Origin: Polynucleobacter nymphae
GTDB taxonomy: Bacteria > Pseudomonadota > Gammaproteobacteria > Burkholderiales > Burkholderiaceae
Direction: 5' to 3'
Assembly (NCBI RefSeq): GCF_018882155.1
Contig: NZ_JACVPA010000001.1
Span: 930,001 to 994,000, forward strand
DNA: 64,000 nt
The notes below the pieces were generated by a model. It worked only from the letters and a program-made list of their open reading frames with translations. It had not been told where the DNA came from and searched no databases. Below, piece after piece: positions 18,589-26,361 of the stretch. Positions within the stretch are counted from its first letter, which is position 1, and each line of letters starts with the position of its first letter. A program made the position numbers and the translations under genes.

Positions 18589-19506
18589 TTACTGGCAGAC
18601 TCGAAGAGCGGCACGCACAATACTGTCTGCGTCAATCTCGAAGTATTGGCGAGCATATTCTTGAGAGCCAACTACTGGCATAAATTGGTCCGAGGTTCCC
18701 AAGACCTCAACTCTTTTTTGTAGGCCGTTTCGAGCAATCAAACTTAATACCGATTCGCCAAAGCCACCCACCTTAGAATGCTCTTCTACGGTAACTAATG
18801 CATCAAAGCGATTAAGTAACCCATTGATTGCTGTCTCAGAGAAGGGTTTAACTGTGTGCATTAAAACAAGTTCAGCAGATACTCCTTGCTCGGCAAGAGT
18901 CTTGACAGCCAAGGCAGCCTCACTACTGATAGTACCTGTTGCCAAAATGCAGACTTGGCTTCCCGACTTTAGACACAGGCCATTACCAATTGCAGGCATA
19001 GCATTATCACCGGAGAGATCTGTCTCGCCCTTCTTACCAATGCGGATATAGGTTGGACTGCTACTTTCTATTGCCATACGAAGACAGGCACGCAAAGATT
19101 TTACATCCCAAGGTGCTAGCACTTGCAAATTAGGAATAGCCCGAAAGATCGCAAAGTCTTCCAAACTATGATGTGTTGGGCCAAGGCTTGCATACGAAAG
19201 TCCAGACCCTGTACCCACGATGATCACAGGCGAATTGTGATAGCCCACGTCAATTTTAATTTGCTCAAGGCAACGTATCGTCGTAAAAGGAGTAATCGTA
19301 TAAACAATCGGTCGCAAACCGCTTAAGCCCATCCCTGCAGCAACGCCCATCATATTTTGCTCAGCTACTCCACAGTTCATGAATTGCTCAGGTCTTGCGG
19401 CGCGCAAGCGATCAAAAAGTCGATTGCCAATATCTCCGGATAGAAGTACAACTCTAGAGTCAGCCTGAGCTAACTGGGTTACTTCATCTGCAAAAGCATT
19501 TCTCAT
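18589..19506 (-). CDS. transketolase, C-terminal subunit
   Basis: This 305-residue protein corresponds to the pyrimidine-binding and C-terminal domains of transketolase. It carries the catalytic glutamate region CGVAEQNMMGVAAGM, THHSLED, and a C-terminal regulatory-type domain (VEEHSKVGGFGESV). It forms one enzyme with the N-terminal subunit encoded just upstream. The ATG at 19506 is chosen (start MRNAFADEV, 4 bp after the preceding stop). An in-frame ATG at 19539 overlaps the upstream gene by 29 bp. A split transketolase inside a glycan locus suggests transfer of a two-carbon ketol unit to make a long-chain or branched sugar. Confidence 0.88.
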   Translation of the reverse strand: MRNAFADEVTQLAQADSRVVLLSGDIGNRLFDRLRAARPEQFMNCGVAEQNMMGVAAGMGLSGLRPIVYTITPFTTIRCLEQIKIDVGYHNSPVIIVGTGSGLSYASLGPTHHSLEDFAIFRAIPNLQVLAPWDVKSLRACLRMAIESSSPTYIRIGKKGETDLSGDNAMPAIGNGLCLKSGSQVCILATGTISSEAALAVKTLAEQGVSAELVLMHTVKPFSETAINGLLNRFDALVTVEEHSKVGGFGESVLSLIARNGLQKRVEVLGTSDQFMPVVGSQEYARQYFEIDADSIVRAALRVCQ

Positions 19507-19510
19507 AGGC

Positions 19511-20386
19511 TTAACCGTGACTGATGGGCTTACGCCCATCGAGCTGAATCTGATCTGAGGAAATCCCTAATATCTCAGCTGATTGACGCACCTCGTCAGC
19601 TGAAGGAATGCGATAGTGCCAATTATTATCATCTTCCATAAAAGGTATTCCTTTACCCTTTACAGTGTGAGCAATGATGGCCTTTGGTCGATCATCCGTT
19701 GCTAAGGAATTGTAGGCAGACTCGATTTCTTGAAAAGAATTACCATCAACTTCCATGCAGGCCCACCCAAAAGCCTTCCACTTTTCAGCCAATGGTGCAA
19801 GACCTAACACCTCATCACTTCTTCCAGTTGCTTGCCACTTGTTGTAATCCACAAAAACTGTTAGGTTGCTCACTTTTTGGGCTGAAGCCATCAGTGCAGC
19901 CTCCCAAACTGATCCCTCATTACACTCACCATCACCAAGAACCGCAAAAACGCGATAGGGCTTATGCATAATTCGGCTAGCTAATGCCATTCCAAGCCCT
20001 ATTGGAAGCCCATGACCTAGAGATCCAGTCGCAGCCTCAATACCAGCCAAATGATCAGGTGACGGAGGATGTTCGCCAAACACAGAGCCTCCTTGACCAT
20101 AAGAGTCCAGCGCGTCTAAGCCATAAAAACCTTTTTGGGCAAGCACCTGAAATAAGACGGGAGCTGCATGGCCTTTACTTAGAATAAAACGATCGCGATC
20201 ACTTGCCTTAGGATTCTGGGGATCAAGACGCAAAATATTCCAATACAACCAAACTAATAAGTCCGTACAGGATAAGCAAGATCCCAAGTGGGGCGTACCA
20301 GTGAGATGTGAATTTCGAATTGCTCGAAATCGAATGAGTCTAGCTATAGCCTCAAGCTGAGAAATAGAAAGGGTTTCGGACTTCAT
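19511..20386 (-). CDS. transketolase, N-terminal (thiamine diphosphate-binding) subunit
   Basis: This 291-residue protein carries the TPP/Mg binding motif GDGECNEG through to VDYN (the GDG-x25-N pattern), HLGSCLS near the N-terminus and the ILSKGHAAP histidine motif. It is the usual length for the N-terminal half of split transketolases, which need the C-subunit encoded directly downstream. It overlaps the RmlB-like gene by 4 bp (ATGA). The housekeeping transketolase of this organism would be elsewhere, so this pair is probably dedicated to sugar building for this locus. Confidence 0.88.
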   Translation of the reverse strand: MKSETLSISQLEAIARLIRFRAIRNSHLTGTPHLGSCLSCTDLLVWLYWNILRLDPQNPKASDRDRFILSKGHAAPVLFQVLAQKGFYGLDALDSYGQGGSVFGEHPPSPDHLAGIEAATGSLGHGLPIGLGMALASRIMHKPYRVFAVLGDGECNEGSVWEAALMASAQKVSNLTVFVDYNKWQATGRSDEVLGLAPLAEKWKAFGWACMEVDGNSFQEIESAYNSLATDDRPKAIIAHTVKGKGIPFMEDDNNWHYRIPSADEVRQSAEILGISSDQIQLDGRKPISHG

Positions 20387-21378
20387 TTTTTGTGAATGTA
20401 CTGTAGTGGTTGGGCCTTGAGTACCTCAAGGTTCTTCTGAACCCACTCAATCGTTTGTGCTAGGCCTTGCTCAAGGGAAATCTGATCTTTCCAGCCGAGA
20501 TCTTGGTGGAGTTTTTCACTGCTAAGCCAATAAGCACTATCTTTACCTAGACGCTCCCCTACTACCGAAACATTTCCTTCAAAAGATACCTTTAGCATCT
20601 CACATAAAGCCTCCACCAAAGCTCTAATCGAAATAATCCGATCAGTTGAGATGTGATAAGTCTCGCCGACTGACGCTTTCTGAGCAATCTGCCAGGTAGC
20701 ACGACTGACATCGTCGATATGAATAAAAGAGCGGGTTGATACACCTCCGCCATGCAACTCTAGAGGTTGTCCAGTTAGTAGGCAGAAAATAGTACGAGGA
20801 ATAATGCGATAAAGCGGCTGTCCAGGTCCATAGACGTTAGCAGCCCGCGTACTTACTACAGGCAGCTGAAATGTCTCTCGATAAATCTTAAAAAGCATAT
20901 CGCCTGCAGCCCGTGATACCGCATATGGAGTAGAGGGATTAAAAGGCGTCTCCTCATGAATCCAACCATCCGTAGAGCCATATACCTCTGGCGTCGTGAT
21001 GTGGACATACCGCTCCAGAAAATCTAAATGCCGAAGACGCTCTGCTAAGCGGGCAACAGCCACAACATTAGTCTGCATCCAGTCATCAGGCTTATCCCAA
21101 CTCTCGCCGACCATACTTTGAGCTGAGAAATTGACTACTACTTTAATCTTCTGATCTCGCATCAACTTCTCAAGACGATCTAGGTCATGATTTAAATCTA
21201 ATTGAATAAAACGAAAGTTTTTCTGCTGTGACTCTGGAAGCCAACGATAGGGTAGAAAGACTGAGTGAGCCTCAGGCGAGCGGCTAGCCCCAATCACATC
21301 AAGCCCCTGCTCCAAAAGATAGCGGCAAAAGCTGGCTCCTGAAAAAGAGTTACTTCCCAGAACCAATACCGAACTCAT
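20383..21378 (-). CDS. NAD-dependent nucleotide-sugar epimerase/dehydratase (RmlB/GMD-like)
   Basis: This 331-residue extended SDR has the nucleotide-binding LGSNSFSGASF at the N-terminus (a variant of GxxGxxG) and a catalytic YAVSR in which the usual Lys of YxxxK is replaced by Arg. The C-terminal signature resembles RmlB (DLGWKDQISLEQGL). At the active-site loop the family Thr-Asp-Glu is Thr-Pro-Glu (TTPEVYG), so the aspartate that assists 4,6-dehydration is absent. The protein may therefore be an epimerase or reductase rather than a dehydratase. Both ends overlap neighbours by 4 bp. Confidence 0.8.
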   Translation of the reverse strand: MSSVLVLGSNSFSGASFCRYLLEQGLDVIGASRSPEAHSVFLPYRWLPESQQKNFRFIQLDLNHDLDRLEKLMRDQKIKVVVNFSAQSMVGESWDKPDDWMQTNVVAVARLAERLRHLDFLERYVHITTPEVYGSTDGWIHEETPFNPSTPYAVSRAAGDMLFKIYRETFQLPVVSTRAANVYGPGQPLYRIIPRTIFCLLTGQPLELHGGGVSTRSFIHIDDVSRATWQIAQKASVGETYHISTDRIISIRALVEALCEMLKVSFEGNVSVVGERLGKDSAYWLSSEKLHQDLGWKDQISLEQGLAQTIEWVQKNLEVLKAQPLQYIHKK

Positions 21379-22439
21379 AAGGCAGCCTCTAAATCAATCA
21401 GGCACCGCCCGGCAGTTCGGCCGTTCCGCATGCCTTCGATTAAGTCATTTACGGCAGAAAGGGGTGCGACCTCCGTAATTAATGGAGAAAGGCTTAGTTG
21501 TCGCTTGGCAAAAAGACCCATATACCGAGGAATATCAGTCGTTGGATCAGCTTCACCTCCCGTAGTGCCAGTGATGGTTTTACCAAAATGTAAATCCAAG
21601 GTGAAAAGACTTGTAGTCGACCCCTTGGACGGCACCCCTACCAAAACTACCCGCCCCTCGCCATGAACGAGGTTATAACCTTGAGCAATAATTTCAGGCT
21701 TGCCAGTATTGTCTAAAAAAACATCTGGCTTTTGATTATTAAGGAGCTCTTTGATCCTGGCAAAGGCATCGCAGGTCTTTGCGTTAATCACTGCAGTAGC
21801 GCCCATTAAGCGCGCTAACTCCAGTCTATTATCAAATAGATCTACAGCAATAATTTCAGTAGCGCCCGCAAGAACTGCACCTTGGATAAGATTGAGACCA
21901 ATTCCGCCAGCGCCAAAGATGACAACTCGGTCACCCAGTCGAATCTTAGCTTTATTTTCTATAGTTCCGAGCCCAGTAGTTACTGCGCATCCATAGAGGG
22001 CAGCCGTCTTTAAATCCGCATCTTTAGGTATTACAGTAAGTCGATTCTCCGATATAACTGCATGCTGATTAAAACTCGTTACCCAACCAGCATTGACAGT
22101 TTTGCCATTCCAAGAATATTTGGGCGTCACTGATTCAATGCCGCGGCCGCGCCGCCAATGAATCACTACACGGTCATCAGGCTTGACAAAAGAAACTCCC
22201 GGACCAATGGCTAGAACAGTTCCGCTGGCCTCATGGCCCAATAGATGAGGCAACCATTTATCCGCCCCCTTTACCCCATCAATCTCGCCAATTTGACTGC
22301 CGCAAATGCCGCTATAGTGAAAGCGCACCAATACCTGACCTACTTCCAGAACATCAGGCAAATGAATTTCACCAATGACTAAGTCTCGCTTTTGCTCTAC
22401 CAAGATGGCGGCAAGTGTTTTTGTTGGAAGATTACTCAT
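21375..22439 (-). CDS. zinc-dependent alcohol dehydrogenase (MDR family)
   Basis: This 354-residue medium-chain dehydrogenase has the catalytic zinc region (SGICGSQIGE, with GHEASG further on) and an NAD(P)-binding Rossmann motif (VIFGAGGIGLNLIQGA). The structural-zinc four-cysteine loop is missing: the corresponding region has no cysteines. It could oxidise or reduce a sugar or polyol intermediate next to the transketolase pair. The gene sits 12 bp downstream of the bifunctional kinase gene and overlaps the RmlB-like gene by 4 bp. Confidence 0.83.
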   Translation of the reverse strand: MSNLPTKTLAAILVEQKRDLVIGEIHLPDVLEVGQVLVRFHYSGICGSQIGEIDGVKGADKWLPHLLGHEASGTVLAIGPGVSFVKPDDRVVIHWRRGRGIESVTPKYSWNGKTVNAGWVTSFNQHAVISENRLTVIPKDADLKTAALYGCAVTTGLGTIENKAKIRLGDRVVIFGAGGIGLNLIQGAVLAGATEIIAVDLFDNRLELARLMGATAVINAKTCDAFARIKELLNNQKPDVFLDNTGKPEIIAQGYNLVHGEGRVVLVGVPSKGSTTSLFTLDLHFGKTITGTTGGEADPTTDIPRYMGLFAKRQLSLSPLITEVAPLSAVNDLIEGMRNGRTAGRCLIDLEAAL

Positions 22440-22451
22440 TAGCGATTGTTT

Positions 22452-23978
22452 TTAATTGAATTTAGGTTGGCCACTGTAAGCAAAAACCGATAGGACTCTG
22501 TCACGCAACTCCATCTCCGAAACGGGAGTATTTCCCATTCTCTCAACTGCTAAGGATGCCATACAACTTGCCAGCGCTGCAGTCGACATGATTGATTGGC
22601 CGCTAGCCATCCCAGTCGCCATGACAGCCAGTAGCGAATCACCTGCCCCCATTACATCAACTGGATTTGCAGTCAAAGCTGGAAAATGCTCACGATTCAA
22701 TGTTGATGAGCCATTTTGGCCATACACAATAAAACCTTCTGAGCCCAATTTCATAATCAAGTTTTTACAGTTTGTTTGACTAAATATCAGATTAGAAATT
22801 GCTTCCAGCCCAGAATCCTTATCTTGAAGAGCTATCCTTGCCTCTCGCTCATTAGGACAAATCAGACTGAAGTCTTTGAATCGAGTCACAGCGCCAACCT
22901 GACTGCTGCATTGCAAATCGCCAAAGAGCATAATTTGATGCTTTTCTGCTAGCCTTCTGACGCTCTCTAGTACCTCGGGAGTAACTACTCCATAAACAAA
23001 ATCAGAAATGATGATTCCGTCAATGCTACCGTTGTTAGCCATTGTCTCTAACTTTTCTAGCAAACTTTGCTCAACCGCTTTATCAAGACGCTTTTCCTCT
23101 ACACGACTTACTCGAAAGAGCTTTTGATTCTCCACTACATAACGTTTCTTTAATGTAGTGGGACGCTTCGCATCTCTGATTAAGACGGCGTTGACGCCAT
23201 AATCTTGCAATTGACTAGAAACATAATCTCCTGCTTCATCATTTCCAATAACCGAAAAAAATGTACATTGAGCACCCAGAGTGCGAACATGTGCTGCCAC
23301 AATCGCAGCGCCCCCTAAATAGTTACGACTTTCTAACTCTCTAACAACGATTACTGGGGCTTCAGCGCTCATACCCATTGCTTCACAGGCAACATAACGA
23401 TCAACGATGGTGTCTCCCAAGACAACTAAATGGGCATTTTTGAGACTTGCGAGTGTCCCAAGCATGTCTTGCAGCTCCAATCCTTGGCGCTCTAAAGCGG
23501 CCAAGAATTCTGAACGTCTCTGCTGCTCAATTTGATGCTCCGAGTTTGATAAAAGTTCTGTACTCGAATAATGCGTTTCGCCAGAATGAAATTCAATTTC
23601 GCGACCCTGCTGAACCTGCTGACTAAGTGCCGCCCTAATATCAGGATCAGTTGTTGACTCATACTCAGTGCCAAGAACAATCGTTTTAGGTTTTAAAGTG
23701 GTCACAACACCGGTTAGCTCTTTTCCTTCAAGAAATATGATGTGATCAATTAGATTAAGTGCTGATAAAGCTTCAGAGCGCTCAAGCTGGGTAAATGGAT
23801 AATCTAGTTGACCACTAGGTAAGTGGTCCCCAATTAATGCAACAACCAGCTTTTTCCCTTGAGCCTTTGCATAACGCAAATAGCGTAAATGGCCAAGGTG
23901 AACAACGCTGAAATGGCCATAAGCAAGAACATAATCATCAGAAGGCTTGAGTTCAGTCAATCCAACTATCTTTGTCAT
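22452..23978 (-). CDS. bifunctional cytidylyltransferase-like / PfkB sugar kinase (HldE-like, reversed domain order)
   Basis: The 508 residues comprise an N-terminal nucleotidyltransferase domain (HLGH, residues 27-30; ERSEAL) and a C-terminal PfkB carbohydrate kinase (LGGAA at 221-225; DVMGAGDS at 441-448). In HldE the order is kinase then nucleotidyltransferase, so here it is inverted. HldE phosphorylates heptose-7-phosphate at C1 and then adds AMP. The ATG at 23978 shares its A with the SIS gene stop (TGATG) and has AAGGA 9 bp upstream. An upstream ATG at 24008 would overlap more. With the GmhA-like neighbour, a heptose or similar sugar-phosphate is the likely substrate. Confidence 0.82.
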   Translation of the reverse strand: MTKIVGLTELKPSDDYVLAYGHFSVVHLGHLRYLRYAKAQGKKLVVALIGDHLPSGQLDYPFTQLERSEALSALNLIDHIIFLEGKELTGVVTTLKPKTIVLGTEYESTTDPDIRAALSQQVQQGREIEFHSGETHYSSTELLSNSEHQIEQQRRSEFLAALERQGLELQDMLGTLASLKNAHLVVLGDTIVDRYVACEAMGMSAEAPVIVVRELESRNYLGGAAIVAAHVRTLGAQCTFFSVIGNDEAGDYVSSQLQDYGVNAVLIRDAKRPTTLKKRYVVENQKLFRVSRVEEKRLDKAVEQSLLEKLETMANNGSIDGIIISDFVYGVVTPEVLESVRRLAEKHQIMLFGDLQCSSQVGAVTRFKDFSLICPNEREARIALQDKDSGLEAISNLIFSQTNCKNLIMKLGSEGFIVYGQNGSSTLNREHFPALTANPVDVMGAGDSLLAVMATGMASGQSIMSTAALASCMASLAVERMGNTPVSEMELRDRVLSVFAYSGQPKFN

Positions 23979-24559
23979 CAGATCTGATCCTTGTGCATAT
24001 GAAGCCACTGCATCATCAGATGTCCCACAACCAACTGTAGATCTTCGCTAATTTGCATATCATCAATAGGGATATGAATCGCATGATGAGCAAGTGCTTT
24101 AGCTTGCCCGCCAGAAAAGCCTAGAACGGCAAAAGACTGAATTTGATTGTCGCGGCAATACTCAAGAGCCCTAAGAATATTGGGCGAATTTCCACTACCA
24201 CTTAGAGCAATGGCGATGTCTCCAGGATTAGCTAAGACAGCCAACTGCTGGATGAAGATACTGTCATAACCCTCATCATTGGCTAAACAAGTCAAAACCG
24301 CAGAATTTGCAGGTAAAGCATGCACTTTGAGAGCTTTTCCTAACTGCTTAGAGATTCCATAAAGATAATCATTGGCAAGATGAATTGCATTACCGGCCGA
24401 GCCACCATTTCCAAAAATAAATACTTGGCGCTTTTCTCTCCAAGCCGTCATCAATGCAACAGCAAGGGCTTCGAGTTCTGCTTGAGGGAGCAAATCTAGG
24501 GCTGACTTTAGTCGTGATACATAACCATTAGAAAAGGTTGAAAAAACTGGAGGTGTCAT
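23978..24559 (-). CDS. SIS-domain phosphoheptose isomerase-like protein (GmhA/DiaA family)
   Basis: This 193-residue single SIS domain has FIFGNGGSAGNAIHLANDY near residues 47-65, the GmhA/DiaA hallmark, and ALSGSGNSPNILRALEY for phosphosugar binding. GmhA converts sedoheptulose 7-phosphate to D-glycero-D-manno-heptose 7-phosphate, whereas DiaA-type relatives regulate replication. The direct overlap with a kinase/nucleotidyltransferase fusion and the nearby transketolase genes favour the isomerase role. GmhA has conserved His and Glu catalytic residues; His62 and a His in the C-terminal half (VGHLMMQWLH) are candidates. Confidence 0.82.
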   Translation of the reverse strand: MTPPVFSTFSNGYVSRLKSALDLLPQAELEALAVALMTAWREKRQVFIFGNGGSAGNAIHLANDYLYGISKQLGKALKVHALPANSAVLTCLANDEGYDSIFIQQLAVLANPGDIAIALSGSGNSPNILRALEYCRDNQIQSFAVLGFSGGQAKALAHHAIHIPIDDMQISEDLQLVVGHLMMQWLHMHKDQI

Positions 24560-24561
24560 TT

Positions 24562-25506
24562 TTAAGCTCTATTAAATACTGTTTTTTGCATCCAGGGCAA
24601 AGTATGAAAACGCTCTTCATCTTTGAGTCGACCCTCACGATAAGCTTGGCAAATCTCATCGATCGCATTTTCAACTGTCTTGCGCGGGCGGAATCCTGTA
24701 GCAAGGAGTTTGTCTGAATTGACTCTATATGATCTAGGGTCATTTGAAGGAAGCACGGTAATTTTGGCGCTCGCTTTTTCGCAGGCCATCTCAGCAATTC
24801 TTCGAATGCTTAAATTCTCAAAGCCGGCATTGTAGACACCAGTAACATCTGGTCTATCTAAAAGAAAAAGGTAAAGATCCGTAATGTCATCAATGTGAAT
24901 GTTAGGCCGCGTCTGATCCCCACCCAAAACGGTAATTTCTCCCCTAGTCAGGGCCTGCATGGTTAACATGTTGACTGATACATCAAAACGCATGCGAGGG
25001 GAGATGCCGCAAACGGTAGCAGGACGGACGACTTGAACCACCATTTGATTTGAGTAGCTCAAGACCACTCGCTCAGCCACCATCTTGGTCTTGTTGTACT
25101 CCGATAAGGGTACTAGGGTGAGATCCTCAGTAACCTGCGCCTCATCTTTAAGACCATAGACGCTTCCTGAGGACGCATAGATAAAGTGCTTAATGCCCAA
25201 TCGCGCTGCACGATCAATGAGTTGCATCGTGGCTAAAGCACTAATTTCCCACGTTAATTTTGGATCGAGATCTCCAGCGGGGTCATTTGCAACTGAAGAT
25301 AAATGAATAATTGCATCAACTCCCTCCAAAGGAATTTCAGCGATATTTCGAACATCCCCTTGGATTACCTTAAGTTTACTGTGCGTCAGAAGATCATTTC
25401 CAAACCACATAATATCGAAAGCAATTACAGAATGTCCTGCATTCAATAGCTTTGGAACCAGTACGTTTCCTTTATAGCCACAAGCACCTGTTACTAGAAT
25501 ATTCAT
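24562..25506 (-). CDS. NAD-dependent nucleotide-sugar epimerase/dehydratase
   Basis: This 314-residue extended SDR has NAD-binding TGACGYKGNVLVP at 6-18, catalytic Ser (ASSGSVYG) and a YNKTK (YxxxK) pair. A C-terminal substrate domain includes RPNIHIDDI. It ends 2 bp from the SIS gene start. The order nucleotidyltransferase, epimerase, isomerase, kinase suggests it acts on the nucleotide sugar produced by this module, much as HldD or a 4-epimerase would. The exact reaction cannot be read from the motifs. Confidence 0.84.
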   Translation of the reverse strand: MNILVTGACGYKGNVLVPKLLNAGHSVIAFDIMWFGNDLLTHSKLKVIQGDVRNIAEIPLEGVDAIIHLSSVANDPAGDLDPKLTWEISALATMQLIDRAARLGIKHFIYASSGSVYGLKDEAQVTEDLTLVPLSEYNKTKMVAERVVLSYSNQMVVQVVRPATVCGISPRMRFDVSVNMLTMQALTRGEITVLGGDQTRPNIHIDDITDLYLFLLDRPDVTGVYNAGFENLSIRRIAEMACEKASAKITVLPSNDPRSYRVNSDKLLATGFRPRKTVENAIDEICQAYREGRLKDEERFHTLPWMQKTVFNRA

Positions 25507-25509
25507 TAT

Positions 25510-26361
25510 TTATTTTATCTTTGAATTAAATGCGCTTTTCAATTGTTGATGAATGGGGTGATTTGTAAACATTTTTTCCCAGTCATCAGCTTCAATCACA
25601 TCCCTCTTTGGTATTTTCATATCTTGACTCTTTTGTGCTTCATATAGAGACTCAATAGTTCCAATATCTATGTGTACTTGGTCATTATGCCAAGTTGCAA
25701 TACGACCAAGGAATCTTGGCAACACTTCAGTACTGAAATCTTGGGCTTCAGGGTGCTCTTTTATCCATTTTAAGGCTTCAGGCGCAAGTAGATAAACAGC
25801 TCCGTTAGCCCGATTTCCTGGTGGATTAGCCACTTTTTCATAAAAGGCAGTGACTACCCCCAGCTCATCAGTCTCCACAATCCCACAGGCGCTGGGGTTA
25901 TGAGTATCAAAGGTCATCATTGTTATGAGACAGTGCTTTGGACGTTCAGTCTCGTGATACCGTAAAAAGGCAGCAAAGTCACACTGACAATAGTTATCAG
26001 CATGTACAAGCAATAGCGTTGAATTGGCAAAATAAGAATAATTTGCTCGTATTGTTCCAGCTGTACCCATTAATTTTGACTCAAGAACAAAATCTACCCA
26101 ACCCCTAAAACATGGGCGCATCAGAAAAGCTTCGACTTTAGTGGCTAGATGATGGAGATTAACCAGCACCTTACTTGCACCAAGCTCTTTAGCCGATTCA
26201 AGCCAATACTGCAGCAGTGGTGAGCCATCTACCGGCATCAAACATTTTGGCCATTCATTTGTATGGGGTTGCAAGCGCATTCCATAGCCAGCAGCAAGTA
26301 ATAAAGCAGCAATTGGTGGGGTTCCATTATTTTCCAGGGCCCCAGTTGAAAAAGTCGTCAT
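25510..26361 (-). CDS. sugar-1-phosphate nucleotidyltransferase (HddC/GlmU-N-like)
   Basis: This 283-residue protein has the nucleotidyltransferase signature LLLAAGYGMRLQPHTNEWPK at residues 20-39, where Arg and Lys bind phosphates, and VHADNY as the metal-binding Asp region. There is no C-terminal hexapeptide domain. It activates a sugar-1-phosphate with an NTP. In this context the nearest functional analogue is HddC, which makes GDP-heptose, but the nucleotide cannot be predicted. It overlaps the ABC transporter stop by 4 bp and lies 3 bp upstream of the epimerase gene. Confidence 0.83.
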   Translation of the reverse strand: MTTFSTGALENNGTPPIAALLLAAGYGMRLQPHTNEWPKCLMPVDGSPLLQYWLESAKELGASKVLVNLHHLATKVEAFLMRPCFRGWVDFVLESKLMGTAGTIRANYSYFANSTLLLVHADNYCQCDFAAFLRYHETERPKHCLITMMTFDTHNPSACGIVETDELGVVTAFYEKVANPPGNRANGAVYLLAPEALKWIKEHPEAQDFSTEVLPRFLGRIATWHNDQVHIDIGTIESLYEAQKSQDMKIPKRDVIEADDWEKMFTNHPIHQQLKSAFNSKIK

